The notes: generated from the letters alone by a model not told the origin. A DNA stretch of 64,000 bases from Armatimonadota bacterium (GCA_016789105.1 JAEURN010000004.1:186001-250000); one strand, 5' to 3'; shown: positions 15,715 through 25,594, numbered from the stretch's first letter. Made by a program: numbers and translations.

Positions 15715-16583
15715 CACGGTTTTTCGATAGGAAGGCCGACCCCGTTGCCCCATTCAGTCCAAGAGCCGTCGTAGTTCTTAACGTTTTCGTGCCCCAAAAG
15801 AAATTTGAGGACAAACCAGGTGTGGGCCGAGCGTTCGCCGATCCGGCAATAGGTGATGGTGGGCAGTCCCGGCTCGATGTCCTTTTGGACTTCATAGAGT
15901 TCAACAAGCTCGGCGCGGGATCTGAATGTCCCATCGTGGGCGTTGACCGACGTGGCCCATGGGATCGATTTGGCTCCTGGGATATGCCCTCCCCTCAGGG
16001 CACCTTCGTTGGGGTATTCGGGCATGTGGTTCCGGGCGCCGCTGAATTCTTCCGGGCTCCGCACGTCCACCATCTGGCCACCCATGCGGCAATGGGCCAA
16101 AACTTCATCCCGGAAGGCGCGGTCGGTTGCGTCATTCCTTTCGCGCACCGGATAGCTGCCGAGATCGCGGTGGGGGAGTTCGTTGGTGACCGGCCTTAAC
16201 TCTTTGAACCACTTTGCGCGGCCGCCATCCATGATGCTGCAGTTGTGGTGGCCAAAAAGGCCGAACACCCACAGGGCGTAGCACGCCCACCAGTTTCCTT
16301 TATCGCCATAGAAAACGATATGCGATTCCGGGGTTGCCCCAATCCGGGTCATGAGTTTGGTAAACTCCTTCCCGCTCAAATAGTCCCGCACGATCTGGTC
16401 GTTGAGGTCAAGCGTCCAATCGACTTCAAAGGCCCCGGGGATGTGGTCTGAGGCGTAGAGCAGCGGATCCTCGTTGGATTCAACGATGATGACGTTGGGA
16501 TCCTGGAGGTGGCATTCCACCCAATCGGTTGTGACAAGCCGCTCGGGGTGCGCGTAGACCTGTTCGTTCGATGCGGTGTCCAT
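15714..16583 (-). CDS. Two-domain rhodanese sulfurtransferase
   Basis: A 289-residue thiosulfate or 3-mercaptopyruvate sulfurtransferase with tandem rhodanese domains (about 15-135 inactive, 155-285 catalytic). The second domain carries the persulfide-forming cysteine in the loop [14 protein letters not shown]; the CRIGERS loop with basic residues favours thiosulfate over mercaptopyruvate, though assignments from the loop are imperfect. The first domain has [11 protein letters not shown] and [10 protein letters not shown] and lacks the cysteine. No signal peptide is seen, so it is cytoplasmic. It heads the operon with sufE. Its upstream region is AT-rich, shared with the divergent GGDEF-EAL gene. 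Confidence 0.88.
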   Translation of the reverse strand: MDTASNEQVYAHPERLVTTDWVECHLQDPNVIIVESNEDPLLYASDHIPGAFEVDWTLDLNDQIVRDYLSGKEFTKLMTRIGATPESHIVFYGDKGNWWACYALWVFGLFGHHNCSIMDGGRAKWFKELRPVTNELPHRDLGSYPVRERNDATDRAFRDEVLAHCRMGGQMVDVRSPEEFSGARNHMPEYPNEGALRGGHIPGAKSIPWATSVNAHDGTFRSRAELVELYEVQKDIEPGLPTITYCRIGERSAHTWFVLKFLLGHENVKNYDGSWTEWGNGVGLPIEKP

Positions 16584-16726
16584 ATATTTTATGATGGCTC
16601 AAGGCCGCCTTTGTCCTTGGGGACGTAGTTTCCTGGTAAATCAACTTGAATTCGCGCCTGATTGAGTACAGCTTTTGCGAAAAACAGTTGCATCCACAAA
16701 GTTTGGCGTAGGACGCGCCGAAATCT

Positions 16727-18820
16727 ATGGGTGTGGCACGGGTTGCTGGATGGGCCAGGTTTGAACCGATCCTGAATCTCGACCACCGCTGGATTGCGGT
16801 GGTTGTGGGCCTTATCACGCTCTTGACCTCGCTCCTCTTCGGTTCCGCCATAACCGACAGGATGGAAAGCGGGAAGAAGATTGAGCTCAACCGCCAACTC
16901 CGCTACATTGCCAAGAATGCAGCCCAATTCGTCGATGGGGATTTGCACCGGAAAATCCGGCTTGGGGGTTCGATGGCGTCGGATGACTATGCGGCGGCCA
17001 ACTCCCGACTCCGGAAAGTTCTTGCCGCCAATGAGCAGATCAAGTACGTCTACACCTGCTATTTTGAGAATGGAGCCGTGAAGTTTGGTTTGGATCCGAC
17101 CGAACCCGGCGACCACGACGGCGATGGCCGTGAAGACCAATCGAAGCTTGGGGAAACTTATGCCGACCCGACACCGGAACTGCTCAAAGCCCTGCAAACG
17201 GACACGGTGCAGGTCGAAAGAAAGCCCTCATCCGACGAATGGGGCACGTTCATTAGCGCCTATGCCCCCGTTTTTGATGACAAAGGGGAATTGGAATCCG
17301 TCGTTGGCGTGGATCTTTCGCTCGCGGAGTATCAGCATGAATTGGCGACGGTCTTCGTGTACCGGAGGTTTGCCGTATTCGCCTCGTTCATCCTTGCGAC
17401 TTGCGCCGGCATTGCTTCGCTTTGGATGCTCGGCCGTGTTTATGGCCGGTTGAATGAGCTGTTGCAGGCTAAAGAAGTTCTGCAATCGGCCAACTCTGAT
17501 TTGGAATCCTTGAATATCAAATTGGATTGGCAGAACCGGACGGACGCCCTCACCGGGCTGTTGAACCGGACAGGGTCAATGTTGGCGGTAAAAGAGGCGA
17601 TTGCCGAGGGGCAAGGTCAAGAAATCGCCATCGCCTTGATGGACTTGGATCGGTTCAAAGTGGCAAACGACCACTTTGGGCACGCTTATGGCGACCAATA
17701 CCTGGTTGCCTTTTCAGAGGCCCTGTCTTTGTTCATCCAAGGGGCCATCGTCGGTCGGCTGGGTGGCGACGAGTTCATGGTAGTGCGGATCGGGCCCAAT
17801 GCCACGGAGATCCTGGAGGAAAACCTGGCCGCGTTCCAAAAAAAGCTCTCGGAGGAAGTGATTTTCGTGGGGCTGGTCGCACAGTCGACGACCGCGAGCA
17901 TCGGCATTGCTTCGGGTGTCACTCCAACGGAACCGGAAGAGCTTATCCGGCACGCCGACATCGCGATGTACGAGGCCAAACGGGCGGGGATGGGCCAACT
18001 GCGGATTTATGAAGATTCCATGGGTCGGGAGCTTGAACGCCGGGTCGAGTTGGAGCGGGAACTCCGGCTGGGGTGGGAATCCGGCGAATTCTGGATGGCC
18101 ATCCAACCGATCGTGGAAATCCGCAACGGCATGGTCGTCGCGGGCGAGCTGTTGATGCGGTGGAACCGGGCGGATGGTACGCCGGTGTCCCCGATGGAAT
18201 TTGTCCCTGCCGCCGAAGAGACCGGCTTGATCCATGAGATGGGCCTGTGGGCGATTGAGGAAGCCTGCCGCTATGTTGAAAGGCTCGAACGGGAGCTTCC
18301 CGGCCAACGAATCCACCTTTCGGTGAATGTGTCGGCCAAACAGCTGAATCGGGGGAGCTTTGTTGAGACAGTGCGAGAGATTTTGGCGCGATACGAGTTC
18401 CACCGTGGCGGCCTCTGGTTTGAGATCACGGAGAGCTCACTGATTTCCGAGGGCCCGGAAGCGATCGACAACCTCAGGCGGATCCGGGAAATGGGGATCA
18501 TGGTGGCATTGGATGATTTCGGCACCGGCTATTCCTCTTTGAGCATGCTTATGCACCTTCCTCTGGACTGCCTGAAAATCGACCGTTCCTTCGTCCGGAA
18601 TGTCACCGAAGACCAAAGTAGTGCGGCCCTTGTGCAGACGATCCTCAAGTTGTCCGAACTGTTCGGGCTTTACGTTGTTGCCGAGGGGATCGAACACGCC
18701 GAGCAGGGCCAGCTTGTGGGTTCGATGGGTTGCCAATGGGGCCAAGGGTTCCACTACTCGCGGCCGGTGCCGATTTCGGACTTTGTCGACCATTGCCGTG
18801 CAGGGCAACGCGCTGCCTAA
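16727..18820 (+). CDS. Membrane GGDEF-EAL protein (cyclic di-GMP turnover)
   Basis: A 697-residue two-helix membrane protein. Helix 1 (IAVVVGLITLLTSLLFG, about 23-40) and helix 2 (about 222-240) enclose an extracytoplasmic sensor of roughly 180 residues containing the acidic loop DHDGDGRED, which resembles a calcium-binding loop. The GGDEF domain (about 270-425) has an intact RLGGDEF motif, so diguanylate cyclase activity is possible. The phosphodiesterase domain (about 440-690) keeps the metal and catalytic residues (NVSAKQL, ITESSLI, DDFGTGYSSL, KIDRSFV, VAEGIE), but the signature EAL reads ELL (GELLMRW). It could act as a phosphodiesterase regulated by GTP binding or as a bifunctional enzyme. 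Confidence 0.9.
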   Translation: MGVARVAGWARFEPILNLDHRWIAVVVGLITLLTSLLFGSAITDRMESGKKIELNRQLRYIAKNAAQFVDGDLHRKIRLGGSMASDDYAAANSRLRKVLAANEQIKYVYTCYFENGAVKFGLDPTEPGDHDGDGREDQSKLGETYADPTPELLKALQTDTVQVERKPSSDEWGTFISAYAPVFDDKGELESVVGVDLSLAEYQHELATVFVYRRFAVFASFILATCAGIASLWMLGRVYGRLNELLQAKEVLQSANSDLESLNIKLDWQNRTDALTGLLNRTGSMLAVKEAIAEGQGQEIAIALMDLDRFKVANDHFGHAYGDQYLVAFSEALSLFIQGAIVGRLGGDEFMVVRIGPNATEILEENLAAFQKKLSEEVIFVGLVAQSTTASIGIASGVTPTEPEELIRHADIAMYEAKRAGMGQLRIYEDSMGRELERRVELERELRLGWESGEFWMAIQPIVEIRNGMVVAGELLMRWNRADGTPVSPMEFVPAAEETGLIHEMGLWAIEEACRYVERLERELPGQRIHLSVNVSAKQLNRGSFVETVREILARYEFHRGGLWFEITESSLISEGPEAIDNLRRIREMGIMVALDDFGTGYSSLSMLMHLPLDCLKIDRSFVRNVTEDQSSAALVQTILKLSELFGLYVVAEGIEHAEQGQLVGSMGCQWGQGFHYSRPVPISDFVDHCRAGQRAA

Positions 18821-18884
18821 GAAGTTCTGCCTTCAGCGTTGATTCACGTAGACATTTTGCTAGGGGTCCATCGCCAAGCCGGCG

Positions 18885-18890
18885 TATACT
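18885..18890 (+). promoter_or_regulatory. -10 hexamer TATACT, six bases before the uvrB start
   Basis: TATACT then six bases (tcaaga) then ATG. No Shine-Dalgarno. No recognisable LexA box was seen. Confidence 0.55.
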
Positions 18891-18896
18891 TCAAGA

Positions 18897-20990
18897 ATGT
18901 CCTCTGCGATCGTCCGGTTTGACACGCCGTTGGCGCTCAGCCAAGATTTCACTCCAAAAGGGGATCAGGCGGCTGCGATCGCCGGATTGGTGGAGGGGCT
19001 GGACAGCGGGATCCGTTTTCAGACGCTTTTGGGGGCAACGGGGACGGGGAAGACTTACACGATGGCCAGCGTGATTGCGGAATCGCAACGGCCGGCGTTG
19101 ATCATCGCCCACAACAAGACCTTGGCGGCCCAGCTCTGCCAAGAATTCCGCGCATTTTTCCCCGATAACGCGGTTCATTTTTTCATCAGCTACTACGACT
19201 ATTACCAACCCGAAGCGTACGTGCCGGGCTCTGACCTTTACATTGAAAAGGATTCCAGCACAAACGAGGAGATCGAGCGGTTGCGGCATGCGGCTACTCA
19301 GGCGATGCTGGAGCGGCGGGACGTCGTTGTCATTGCCAGCGTGAGCTGCATCTATGGACTTGGTTCACCGGATGTCTATGCCGATAGCGTGATCACATTT
19401 GAATCCGGGGTGGATTTCCCGATGGACGACGCGATGAAGCGGTTGATCCAAATGCAGTTCACTCGCAACGACTTTGCCCTGGATCGGGGGACGTTCAAGG
19501 TGAAGGGCGATATTTTGGACATCCAGCCCAAGGATGAGGAGATCGTGACCCGGGTGGAATACTTTGGTGACACGGTGGAGCGGATCCGGTTGATCGACCC
19601 CCTGACCCAGCACGTGATTGACGAGCCGAAGCGGTGTTCGGTGTTCCCGGCAACACATTATGTGACCCCGTTCGAACGGATCGACGAAGTCCTTGGGTTG
19701 ATCGAGGCCGAAATGGTTGCGCAGGTCGCCCAATTCGAATCAGAAGGGAAGCTGATCGAAGCGCAACGGATCCGGCAACGCACCGAGTTCGATATGGAGA
19801 TGATCCGGGAGGTTGGGTTTTGCAACGGGATCGAAAACTATTCCCGGTACTTTGATGGGCGCAAACCCGGCGACCCCCCCTACACCTTGTTGGACTTCTT
19901 GCCAAAGGACGCCGTGGTCTTCATCGACGAAAGCCACCAGACTATCCCTCAGATTCGGGCGATGTTCAACGGAGACCGGCAACGAAAATCCGTTTTGGTG
20001 GATTATGGGTTCCGGCTGCCCAGCGCCCTGGATAACCGCCCGCTCCAATTCGAGGAGTTCTTGGAACGGGTACCCCAAGTCATCCACGTGAGCGCCACGC
20101 CGGGGCCGTTCGAATTGGAAAGGGAAGGAAACCGCGTCGAGCAGATCATCCGCCCCACCTATGTCATTGACCCGGATATCGAGATCCGTCCGACGGGGCA
20201 CCAGATTGACGACCTGATTGGCGAAATCCAAAAGCGGGTTGAAAAGAAGGAACGCGTCCTGGTGACAACGCTGACCAAAAAAATGTCCGAAGACCTGACA
20301 GCCTATTTGGAAGATTTGGGGGTGAAGGTCAATTACATCCACTCGGAAGTGCATTCGATGGACCGTCCGGAAATCCTGAAGGACTTGCGTCTGGGGGTTT
20401 ACGACGTCGTGGTCGGCGTCAACTTGCTCCGGGAGGGACTCGACTTGCCCGAGGTGACGCTCGTGGCGATTTTGGATGCCGACAAGGAAGGGTTCCTCCG
20501 GTCGGAAACCTCGCTGATCCAGACCATCGGCCGTGCGGCCCGCAACGCGGGTGGCAAGGTGATCATGTACGCCGACAAAATCACGCGCAGCATGCAAGCG
20601 GCAATCGATGAAACCGACCGCCGCCGCGAGATCCAGCGCGCCCACAACGAGAAATTCGGCCTGGAGCCCGTCACCGTCGCCAAGGCGGTGAGGGAAACCG
20701 TACGGAACTACGACGCGGTCGCCGAGACTACGGCCCAATATTCAGATGAGGTCACCTCCAAGCTTATGGCAGACGGCCAACCGGTGCGGATCGAAGAAAT
20801 CCCCGTGCTGATTTCCGCCTTGGAAAAGAACATGAAGGAATTGGCCAAATCGATGGAATTTGAAAAGGCCGCGGCCGTCCGGGACGAGATTTCGGCATTG
20901 CGCAAGATGATGGGGGTGAGCGACGGCCGTCTTGGGCAAGAAAAACGGAAGTTGCCCGCGGCCCGGGGCCGCTCACGGTACAAACATTAG
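18897..20990 (+). CDS. uvrB: Excinuclease ABC subunit B
   Basis: UvrB, the damage-verification helicase of nucleotide excision repair. The 697-residue sequence has Walker A GATGTGKTYTMA near residue 44, the DNA-inserting beta-hairpin region with YYDYYQPEAYVP near 100, helicase motif VVFIDESH near 340, motif VI QTIGRAARN near 540 and the C-terminal UvrC-binding UVR motif (about 640-675). Length is normal. Its TAG overlaps the stop of the convergent DUF2156 gene in TTAG. The start codon is preceded by TATACT at six bases with no Shine-Dalgarno, pointing to leaderless translation. Confidence 0.97.
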   Translation: MSSAIVRFDTPLALSQDFTPKGDQAAAIAGLVEGLDSGIRFQTLLGATGTGKTYTMASVIAESQRPALIIAHNKTLAAQLCQEFRAFFPDNAVHFFISYYDYYQPEAYVPGSDLYIEKDSSTNEEIERLRHAATQAMLERRDVVVIASVSCIYGLGSPDVYADSVITFESGVDFPMDDAMKRLIQMQFTRNDFALDRGTFKVKGDILDIQPKDEEIVTRVEYFGDTVERIRLIDPLTQHVIDEPKRCSVFPATHYVTPFERIDEVLGLIEAEMVAQVAQFESEGKLIEAQRIRQRTEFDMEMIREVGFCNGIENYSRYFDGRKPGDPPYTLLDFLPKDAVVFIDESHQTIPQIRAMFNGDRQRKSVLVDYGFRLPSALDNRPLQFEEFLERVPQVIHVSATPGPFELEREGNRVEQIIRPTYVIDPDIEIRPTGHQIDDLIGEIQKRVEKKERVLVTTLTKKMSEDLTAYLEDLGVKVNYIHSEVHSMDRPEILKDLRLGVYDVVVGVNLLREGLDLPEVTLVAILDADKEGFLRSETSLIQTIGRAARNAGGKVIMYADKITRSMQAAIDETDRRREIQRAHNEKFGLEPVTVAKAVRETVRNYDAVAETTAQYSDEVTSKLMADGQPVRIEEIPVLISALEKNMKELAKSMEFEKAAAVRDEISALRKMMGVSDGRLGQEKRKLPAARGRSRYKH

Positions 20991-22024
20991 CGCCTGAACA
21001 TCCACCTGAACTCTTGCCGGAGAGAGCGAACTGCGCCTTTGGCCAAGGCAATGCTCAGCGGCTGTTCCGTGAATGCCCTTGAAATGGCGGCCAAATGCCG
21101 AATTCGAAAGCGGTCGTCGTTCACGACGGCATAGAGGTCTTCCCAGTGGTGGGGCCGGAATTTGGATTTGAACCGTTCAAGCCCGTCGAAGTTGTAAAAC
21201 CGATTCCCATGCGCGCGCGTCCACAGGAACACCGCTTGGAGCCAGGCGGGCTTTGGCGAGGCCACCGAATTAGTTGAAAGCGGGACGAGCCCCATTGTCA
21301 GCAGTCCGGCCCCTTCTTCTGCCAGCTTTTCGGCGGCGGTGTTCATCAGGAGCTCCATGGTCCCGTTCGGGGCGCTTTTCCGTCGGGGGAACTGCTCGGT
21401 GAGCCACCCGTTCCTTTTCGGGATCGGGCACAGGTTGAGCCAAGCAACGACCTGCCCCTCGATTTCGGCGACAAAGATCCGCCGGTCGGGGAGGAAATCG
21501 AGGGTGTCGGATTCAACCAAGAAATGGAGCGGGGAGAACCGTCGGTCTTTGAGCCATTCGTCGAGAACTGCCCGCAACTGGGTGTGGGTTTGGCATTCCT
21601 CGATCGGCAATTCCCGGACTTGGACGCGCTTGGCCTTTGCTCTCCGGAACTGTTCCCTCAGGCTGGGCACGGCGCTCACCGTTTGTTTCCAGCGGGCAAG
21701 TTCCCAAACCGGCTGCGATCCAATGGGGACGACGGCGCAGGGATTGCTGGCCCGGCGGCGTGCCACAAAATATTCTTCGGCGCCAAAGTAGCAGACGGAT
21801 CGGCCTTGTTCAAACTTCTTTGCCGCCAGCATGGGGAATGGGGAGACCGGTTCAGTTGCCACGACCTCGATGCCAAAAAACCGAACATATCCGATAACGG
21901 TGAGGCCATCGCCGGAGAACCATTTGCGGATCGAGCCGTTCACGATCTGGTAACAGGCCGAGTTCCTTCCAAACCTCATGACCAGCCGGGCAGCGCGCAG
22001 CGAATCCGAGGTATGTGCCATCAA
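20987..22024 (-). CDS. DUF2156 (phosphatidylglycerol lysyltransferase C-terminal-like) protein
   Basis: A 345-residue soluble protein with the double GNAT-like fold of the MprF/LPG-synthase C-terminal domain. Recognisable parts are the early SIRKWFSGDGLTVIGYVRFFG, the mid FLPDRRIFVAEIEGQVVAWLNL strand region and the late NFDGLERFKSKFRPHHWEDLY stretch, which is very characteristic of DUF2156. Family members transfer aminoacyl groups from aminoacyl-tRNA to lipids; soluble stand-alone versions may use other acceptors. The ATG overlaps the ClC stop by four bases, so the two are cotranscribed and coupled. Function is inferred from family only. Confidence 0.78.
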   Translation of the reverse strand: MMAHTSDSLRAARLVMRFGRNSACYQIVNGSIRKWFSGDGLTVIGYVRFFGIEVVATEPVSPFPMLAAKKFEQGRSVCYFGAEEYFVARRRASNPCAVVPIGSQPVWELARWKQTVSAVPSLREQFRRAKAKRVQVRELPIEECQTHTQLRAVLDEWLKDRRFSPLHFLVESDTLDFLPDRRIFVAEIEGQVVAWLNLCPIPKRNGWLTEQFPRRKSAPNGTMELLMNTAAEKLAEEGAGLLTMGLVPLSTNSVASPKPAWLQAVFLWTRAHGNRFYNFDGLERFKSKFRPHHWEDLYAVVNDDRFRIRHLAAISRAFTEQPLSIALAKGAVRSLRQEFRWMFRR

Positions 22025-23586
22025 TGGTGGGGCGTCCGGGCCATTTCAAAAACGTGGCCCCATTCGTCTTGGTTGGTGACTTCAGACACGATGGTGACGA
22101 TGTCGCCCTCGTTGACCCGGGTTCCTCCGTGGGGGACGACGAATTGTTTTCCGCGGCTGATGTTGACGACCAGGCATCCCTTGGGCAAGTCGAGTTCCCG
22201 GATTCGGCGCCCATCCATGGCCGAGTCCGGTTCGATGAGAAGGTCGACGACCTTGGGCGGTTCGGAGTTCGGAAGGGACTGGTTGTTGACCCGGAGTTCC
22301 CGTTCGACCAGGGCCTCGTAAATTGGGTGGTTCCGCAGCGACTCGGCGACCAAATAGGCGACGAACGCGGCAACCAGGAGCGCATAGAGCAACCGGTACT
22401 CGGTGGTCATCTCAAAGATGAGGACGACTCCGGTCAGAGGTGCCCGGACGGCCGCACTGAGCACGGCCGCCATCCCGATGGCGGCAAAAACAGAAGGGAC
22501 GACCCCAAGGCTGGGGAACCAAGCGTCGGCAACGGTTCCCGTGGCATAGCCCAACAAGGCGCCCAGCACCAACAAGGGGGCAAAGATCCCTCCCGGAACC
22601 CCGCTGCTGAAACTTAAGATCGTCAATAAGAACTTGGCCACGAGGACGGCCGCCAAAAAGCTCAACAGGTGGGGCGAATCAAACAAACCCTTGAGGAGCC
22701 GTTCAGCCGTGTCGTGGCCGCCGCCTGTCGCTGCCGGTATTCCAACCAAACAGAACCCGGCCAGGAGCCCGACCGCGGCCCCATAAGCGAACCGGGGAAT
22801 CTTGATCCGGTCACGGAATTCCAACGCACCCAATATCCCTTTGTTAAACGCCACGCCGAGCAATCCGCCCATGACCCCCAACACCACAACGACTAAGAGG
22901 GCGGGAATGGGGACATAGTTGGCCTGGACGAGTTTGAACGCGGGCTCTTGCCCCAACAGCAACCTCTTTGCCGCCACCGCACAAACCGATGCCACTAAAG
23001 CTGTCCCGTAGGTGAGGGGGGACATTTCGCGCTTCAATTCCTCCATCACGAACAGGAATCCGGCGATAGGGGCATTGAACGCGGCGGCAATGCCGGCACC
23101 CGCCCCGGCCGCAATGAGGGGGGCATAACTCCGCCTGGGGGCTTTGAGGATTTCTGCGGCCTTGTGGCCGATTGCGGCCCCGATCTGGACGGTCGGCCCT
23201 TCTCTGCCAAGCGAAAATCCGGCGGCCAGGGCCATCAAACCGGCCCCGACTTTGACGGGGACAAGCCGTTGCGGTTCGATCTTCCTCAGGTTCATCAAGG
23301 CAAGCTTGGTGTGGGGAATGCCCGATCCGGCGGCTTCCGGTGCAACTCTTTGGGTGATCCATGCGGCCAAGCCTCCGAGTAGGGCCGAAGCTACGGGGAC
23401 AATGAACCAGGCTGAGGTTCCCAACCGGTGGGTGATGCCATGGCTGAATTCGACGGACTTGGCAACGGCGAGTTCGAACAAAACGGCCGCGATCCCGGCC
23501 GCGCATCCGACAACCGCCGCCTGACCGATGAGTTTTTGCCTTCGGACATGGTGGATTTGCGTCAAGCGCCGGTCATGCGAACTCAT
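22021..23586 (-). CDS. ClC-family chloride channel/transporter with TrkA-C domain
   Basis: A 521-residue membrane protein. The ClC core (about 20-425) shows the anion-selectivity motifs GSGIPHT (near 88), GREGP with the gating glutamate (near 128), and GVPGGIFAP (near 330); the proton glutamate of exchangers cannot be placed confidently by eye. It has many hydrophobic helices. The last ~80 residues (GRRIRELDLPKGCLVVNISR, VNEGDIVTIVSE) match a TrkA-C (RCK-C) ligand-binding domain, common in a subset of bacterial ClC proteins. The coupled downstream gene encodes a DUF2156 protein, so a role in envelope homeostasis is conceivable. Confidence 0.92.
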   Translation of the reverse strand: MSSHDRRLTQIHHVRRQKLIGQAAVVGCAAGIAAVLFELAVAKSVEFSHGITHRLGTSAWFIVPVASALLGGLAAWITQRVAPEAAGSGIPHTKLALMNLRKIEPQRLVPVKVGAGLMALAAGFSLGREGPTVQIGAAIGHKAAEILKAPRRSYAPLIAAGAGAGIAAAFNAPIAGFLFVMEELKREMSPLTYGTALVASVCAVAAKRLLLGQEPAFKLVQANYVPIPALLVVVVLGVMGGLLGVAFNKGILGALEFRDRIKIPRFAYGAAVGLLAGFCLVGIPAATGGGHDTAERLLKGLFDSPHLLSFLAAVLVAKFLLTILSFSSGVPGGIFAPLLVLGALLGYATGTVADAWFPSLGVVPSVFAAIGMAAVLSAAVRAPLTGVVLIFEMTTEYRLLYALLVAAFVAYLVAESLRNHPIYEALVERELRVNNQSLPNSEPPKVVDLLIEPDSAMDGRRIRELDLPKGCLVVNISRGKQFVVPHGGTRVNEGDIVTIVSEVTNQDEWGHVFEMARTPHH

Positions 23587-23645
23587 TAGGAAGGTTTACT
23601 CAAGGATACCGGCCATAGCCGTTAGGGCTCGGGTCGCCCTGCCGG

Positions 23646-23651
23646 TAGAGT
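23646..23651 (+). promoter_or_regulatory. -10 hexamer TAGAGT, six bases before the start at 23658
   Basis: TAGAGT, six bases, then ATG, with no Shine-Dalgarno. It would drive the alpha/beta hydrolase-Rieske-DUF423 operon. Confidence 0.5.
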
Positions 23652-23657
23652 GGTGAT

Positions 23658-24503
23658 ATGGCGCAAGGGTCGGGCACTCCCAGATGGATCCCGGAGTCGA
23701 TGCGTGGGCTCGCTTTGAACATGGGCCGCGTGCCGACGCCAGAAGAGGCACTCCGGATTTTTGCGACGCCCACGCGCGCGGCCATGGCCCGCAAGGAAAC
23801 TGAAGTGGCTGGTCGCGGAGACCGTTTTGAATTTGTAAGCGATGCGACAACCTTGACCGGTTGGCGGTGGGGGGCCGGGCCGCGGATTTTGCTGATGCAT
23901 GGCTGGAATGGCCGGGCCCTAAACCTCAGCTCTTTCGTCGACCCCCTGGTGGATGCCGGATTCGACGTCGTGGCGTTTGACGCCCACGCCCATGGGGAGA
24001 GCGGTGGAGATTATTGCTATGCCCCGAGGTTTGCCCGCGCGGTCTTAGATCTGGAACGATTGACCGGCCCTTTTGAGGGCGTTGTTGCCCATTCGTTTGG
24101 CACCTGTGCGGCAACCGTTGCCCAAAAAGAGGGATGGGGGGTTTCGCGAGCCGTTTACCTGAGCACAATGTGCTTTATCAAAGAGCGCTTTTTTGAATTC
24201 GGCGCGGCCCTGGGTTTGGATGAAGGTGGCCAGCAGGCGATGTGGGAGTTCGGCGACCAAGTGTTGGGGCCGGGCTACATTGAAAGTTGCCACGGTGATG
24301 TGGCAGCCCGGGCTTTTTCAAGCCAAGGGCTCGTCTTCCATGATGAGGGCGACCAAGAGATCGGGATCATGCAGTCGGAGGCAATCGTTGAATCTTGGGG
24401 CCGGAGCGAATTGGTCCGCACCACGGGCCTGGGCCACTTCCGACTGATCCGGAGTCCCCAGGTGGTCAGCCGCGCAGTCGGATTTTTTAAGGAAGGCAAG
24501 TGA
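23658..24503 (+). CDS. Alpha/beta hydrolase
   Basis: A 281-residue hydrolase with the nucleophile elbow VVAHSFGTC (Ser near 137), the oxyanion region LMHGWNGRA near 78, a likely acid in HDEGDQEI near 229 and the catalytic histidine in GLGHFRLI near 258. The substrate could be an ester or lactone; nothing more specific is visible. No signal peptide. It is the first gene of an operon with the Rieske oxygenase, whose ATG overlaps its stop by four bases, which suggests the hydrolase and oxygenase act on related compounds. Confidence 0.85.
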   Translation: MAQGSGTPRWIPESMRGLALNMGRVPTPEEALRIFATPTRAAMARKETEVAGRGDRFEFVSDATTLTGWRWGAGPRILLMHGWNGRALNLSSFVDPLVDAGFDVVAFDAHAHGESGGDYCYAPRFARAVLDLERLTGPFEGVVAHSFGTCAATVAQKEGWGVSRAVYLSTMCFIKERFFEFGAALGLDEGGQQAMWEFGDQVLGPGYIESCHGDVAARAFSSQGLVFHDEGDQEIGIMQSEAIVESWGRSELVRTTGLGHFRLIRSPQVVSRAVGFFKEGK

Positions 24504-25594
24504 CGATGAAATTCGAGATGCATCCCGATGTCACCCGGGCTTCGACGATCCCGAGCGCGTTTTACTCGGATCCCGGGGTCTACGAAATAGGCAAGGAGCG
24601 CATTTTTGCGCGGAGCTGGCAATGGTGTGCCTGGTTGGAGCAGATCAAAGTCCCCGGCAGCGTCCTACCGGTCACCGTGTTGCCGGGTTGCCTGGACGAA
24701 CCAGTGCTGTTCACCCGCACGCGGGATGACGAAGTTTGCTGTTTGAGCAACGTGTGCACCCATCGGGGGAATCTGGTTTGCGAAGGCCCGGGGGTCGAAA
24801 ACAGCCTGCGGTGCCGCTACCATGGCCGCCGCTTTGGGTTGGACGGGTCATTCCAGTCCATGCCGGAATTCGAAGGGGTTTGCGGTTTTCCGTCATCGGC
24901 AGACGATTTGCCAAGAGTGGGGTTTTCCCGCTGGCGGCAGTTCTATTTTGCCAACCTCGAACCCGCTGGGTATGGGTTAGACGAGATGCTGGCCGAGATG
25001 GAGGAGCGGATCGGGTGGCTCCCGGTGGAGCATTTTACGTTTGACCCGGATGGCAAGCGCGACTTTTTGGTTAACGGCAATTGGGCGTTGTACGTGGACA
25101 ACTACCTGGAAGGGTTCCATATCCCCTATATCCATGCCGCGTTAAACTCGACTTTGGATTACGGGGCTTACCGCACTGAACTGCTCCGCCACGGCAACCT
25201 GCAGGTGGGGTTTGCCGGGGGCGGGGAAGCGGCCTTTGACCTGCCCGGTTCAAGTCCAGATCACGGCCAGCGGATCGGGGCTTACTACTATTGGTTTTTC
25301 CCGAACCTGATGCTCAATTTCTATCCGTGGGGGCTCAGTGTCAACACGGTGCAGCCGTTGGGGCCAACGCGAACAAAAGTTTCTTTTTGGCCGTTTGTCT
25401 GGCGTCCGGAACTGCGAGCCGATGGGGCTGGCGGCGACTTAGACCGAGTGGAGCGGGAAGATGAAGCCGTGGTCGAGCTCACGCAGCGCGGGGTGAGGTC
25501 CAGGTTTTACGACCGGGGGCGGTATGCGCCAGAGCGCGAAAAGGGCGTGCACCAGTTCCATTGCATGATCGCTGAGGCCATGAACCGTGGGTAA
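24500..25594 (+). CDS. Rieske non-heme iron oxygenase, alpha-subunit type
   Basis: A 364-residue terminal oxygenase component. The Rieske [2Fe-2S] cluster is bound by CTHRGN (near 88-93) and CRYHGRRF (near 108-115). The mononuclear iron site is seen in NWALYVDNYLEGFHIPYIH (near 195-213; bridging Asp and two His), with a late Asp in LDRVEREDEA as probable third ligand. Such enzymes hydroxylate aromatics or demethylate small amines using electrons from a reductase, which is not encoded nearby. No small beta subunit is present, so it is probably an alpha-only enzyme; the relation to carnitine or choline-type oxygenases (CntA, GbcA) cannot be excluded. Confidence 0.88.
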   Translation: MTMKFEMHPDVTRASTIPSAFYSDPGVYEIGKERIFARSWQWCAWLEQIKVPGSVLPVTVLPGCLDEPVLFTRTRDDEVCCLSNVCTHRGNLVCEGPGVENSLRCRYHGRRFGLDGSFQSMPEFEGVCGFPSSADDLPRVGFSRWRQFYFANLEPAGYGLDEMLAEMEERIGWLPVEHFTFDPDGKRDFLVNGNWALYVDNYLEGFHIPYIHAALNSTLDYGAYRTELLRHGNLQVGFAGGGEAAFDLPGSSPDHGQRIGAYYYWFFPNLMLNFYPWGLSVNTVQPLGPTRTKVSFWPFVWRPELRADGAGGDLDRVEREDEAVVELTQRGVRSRFYDRGRYAPEREKGVHQFHCMIAEAMNRG

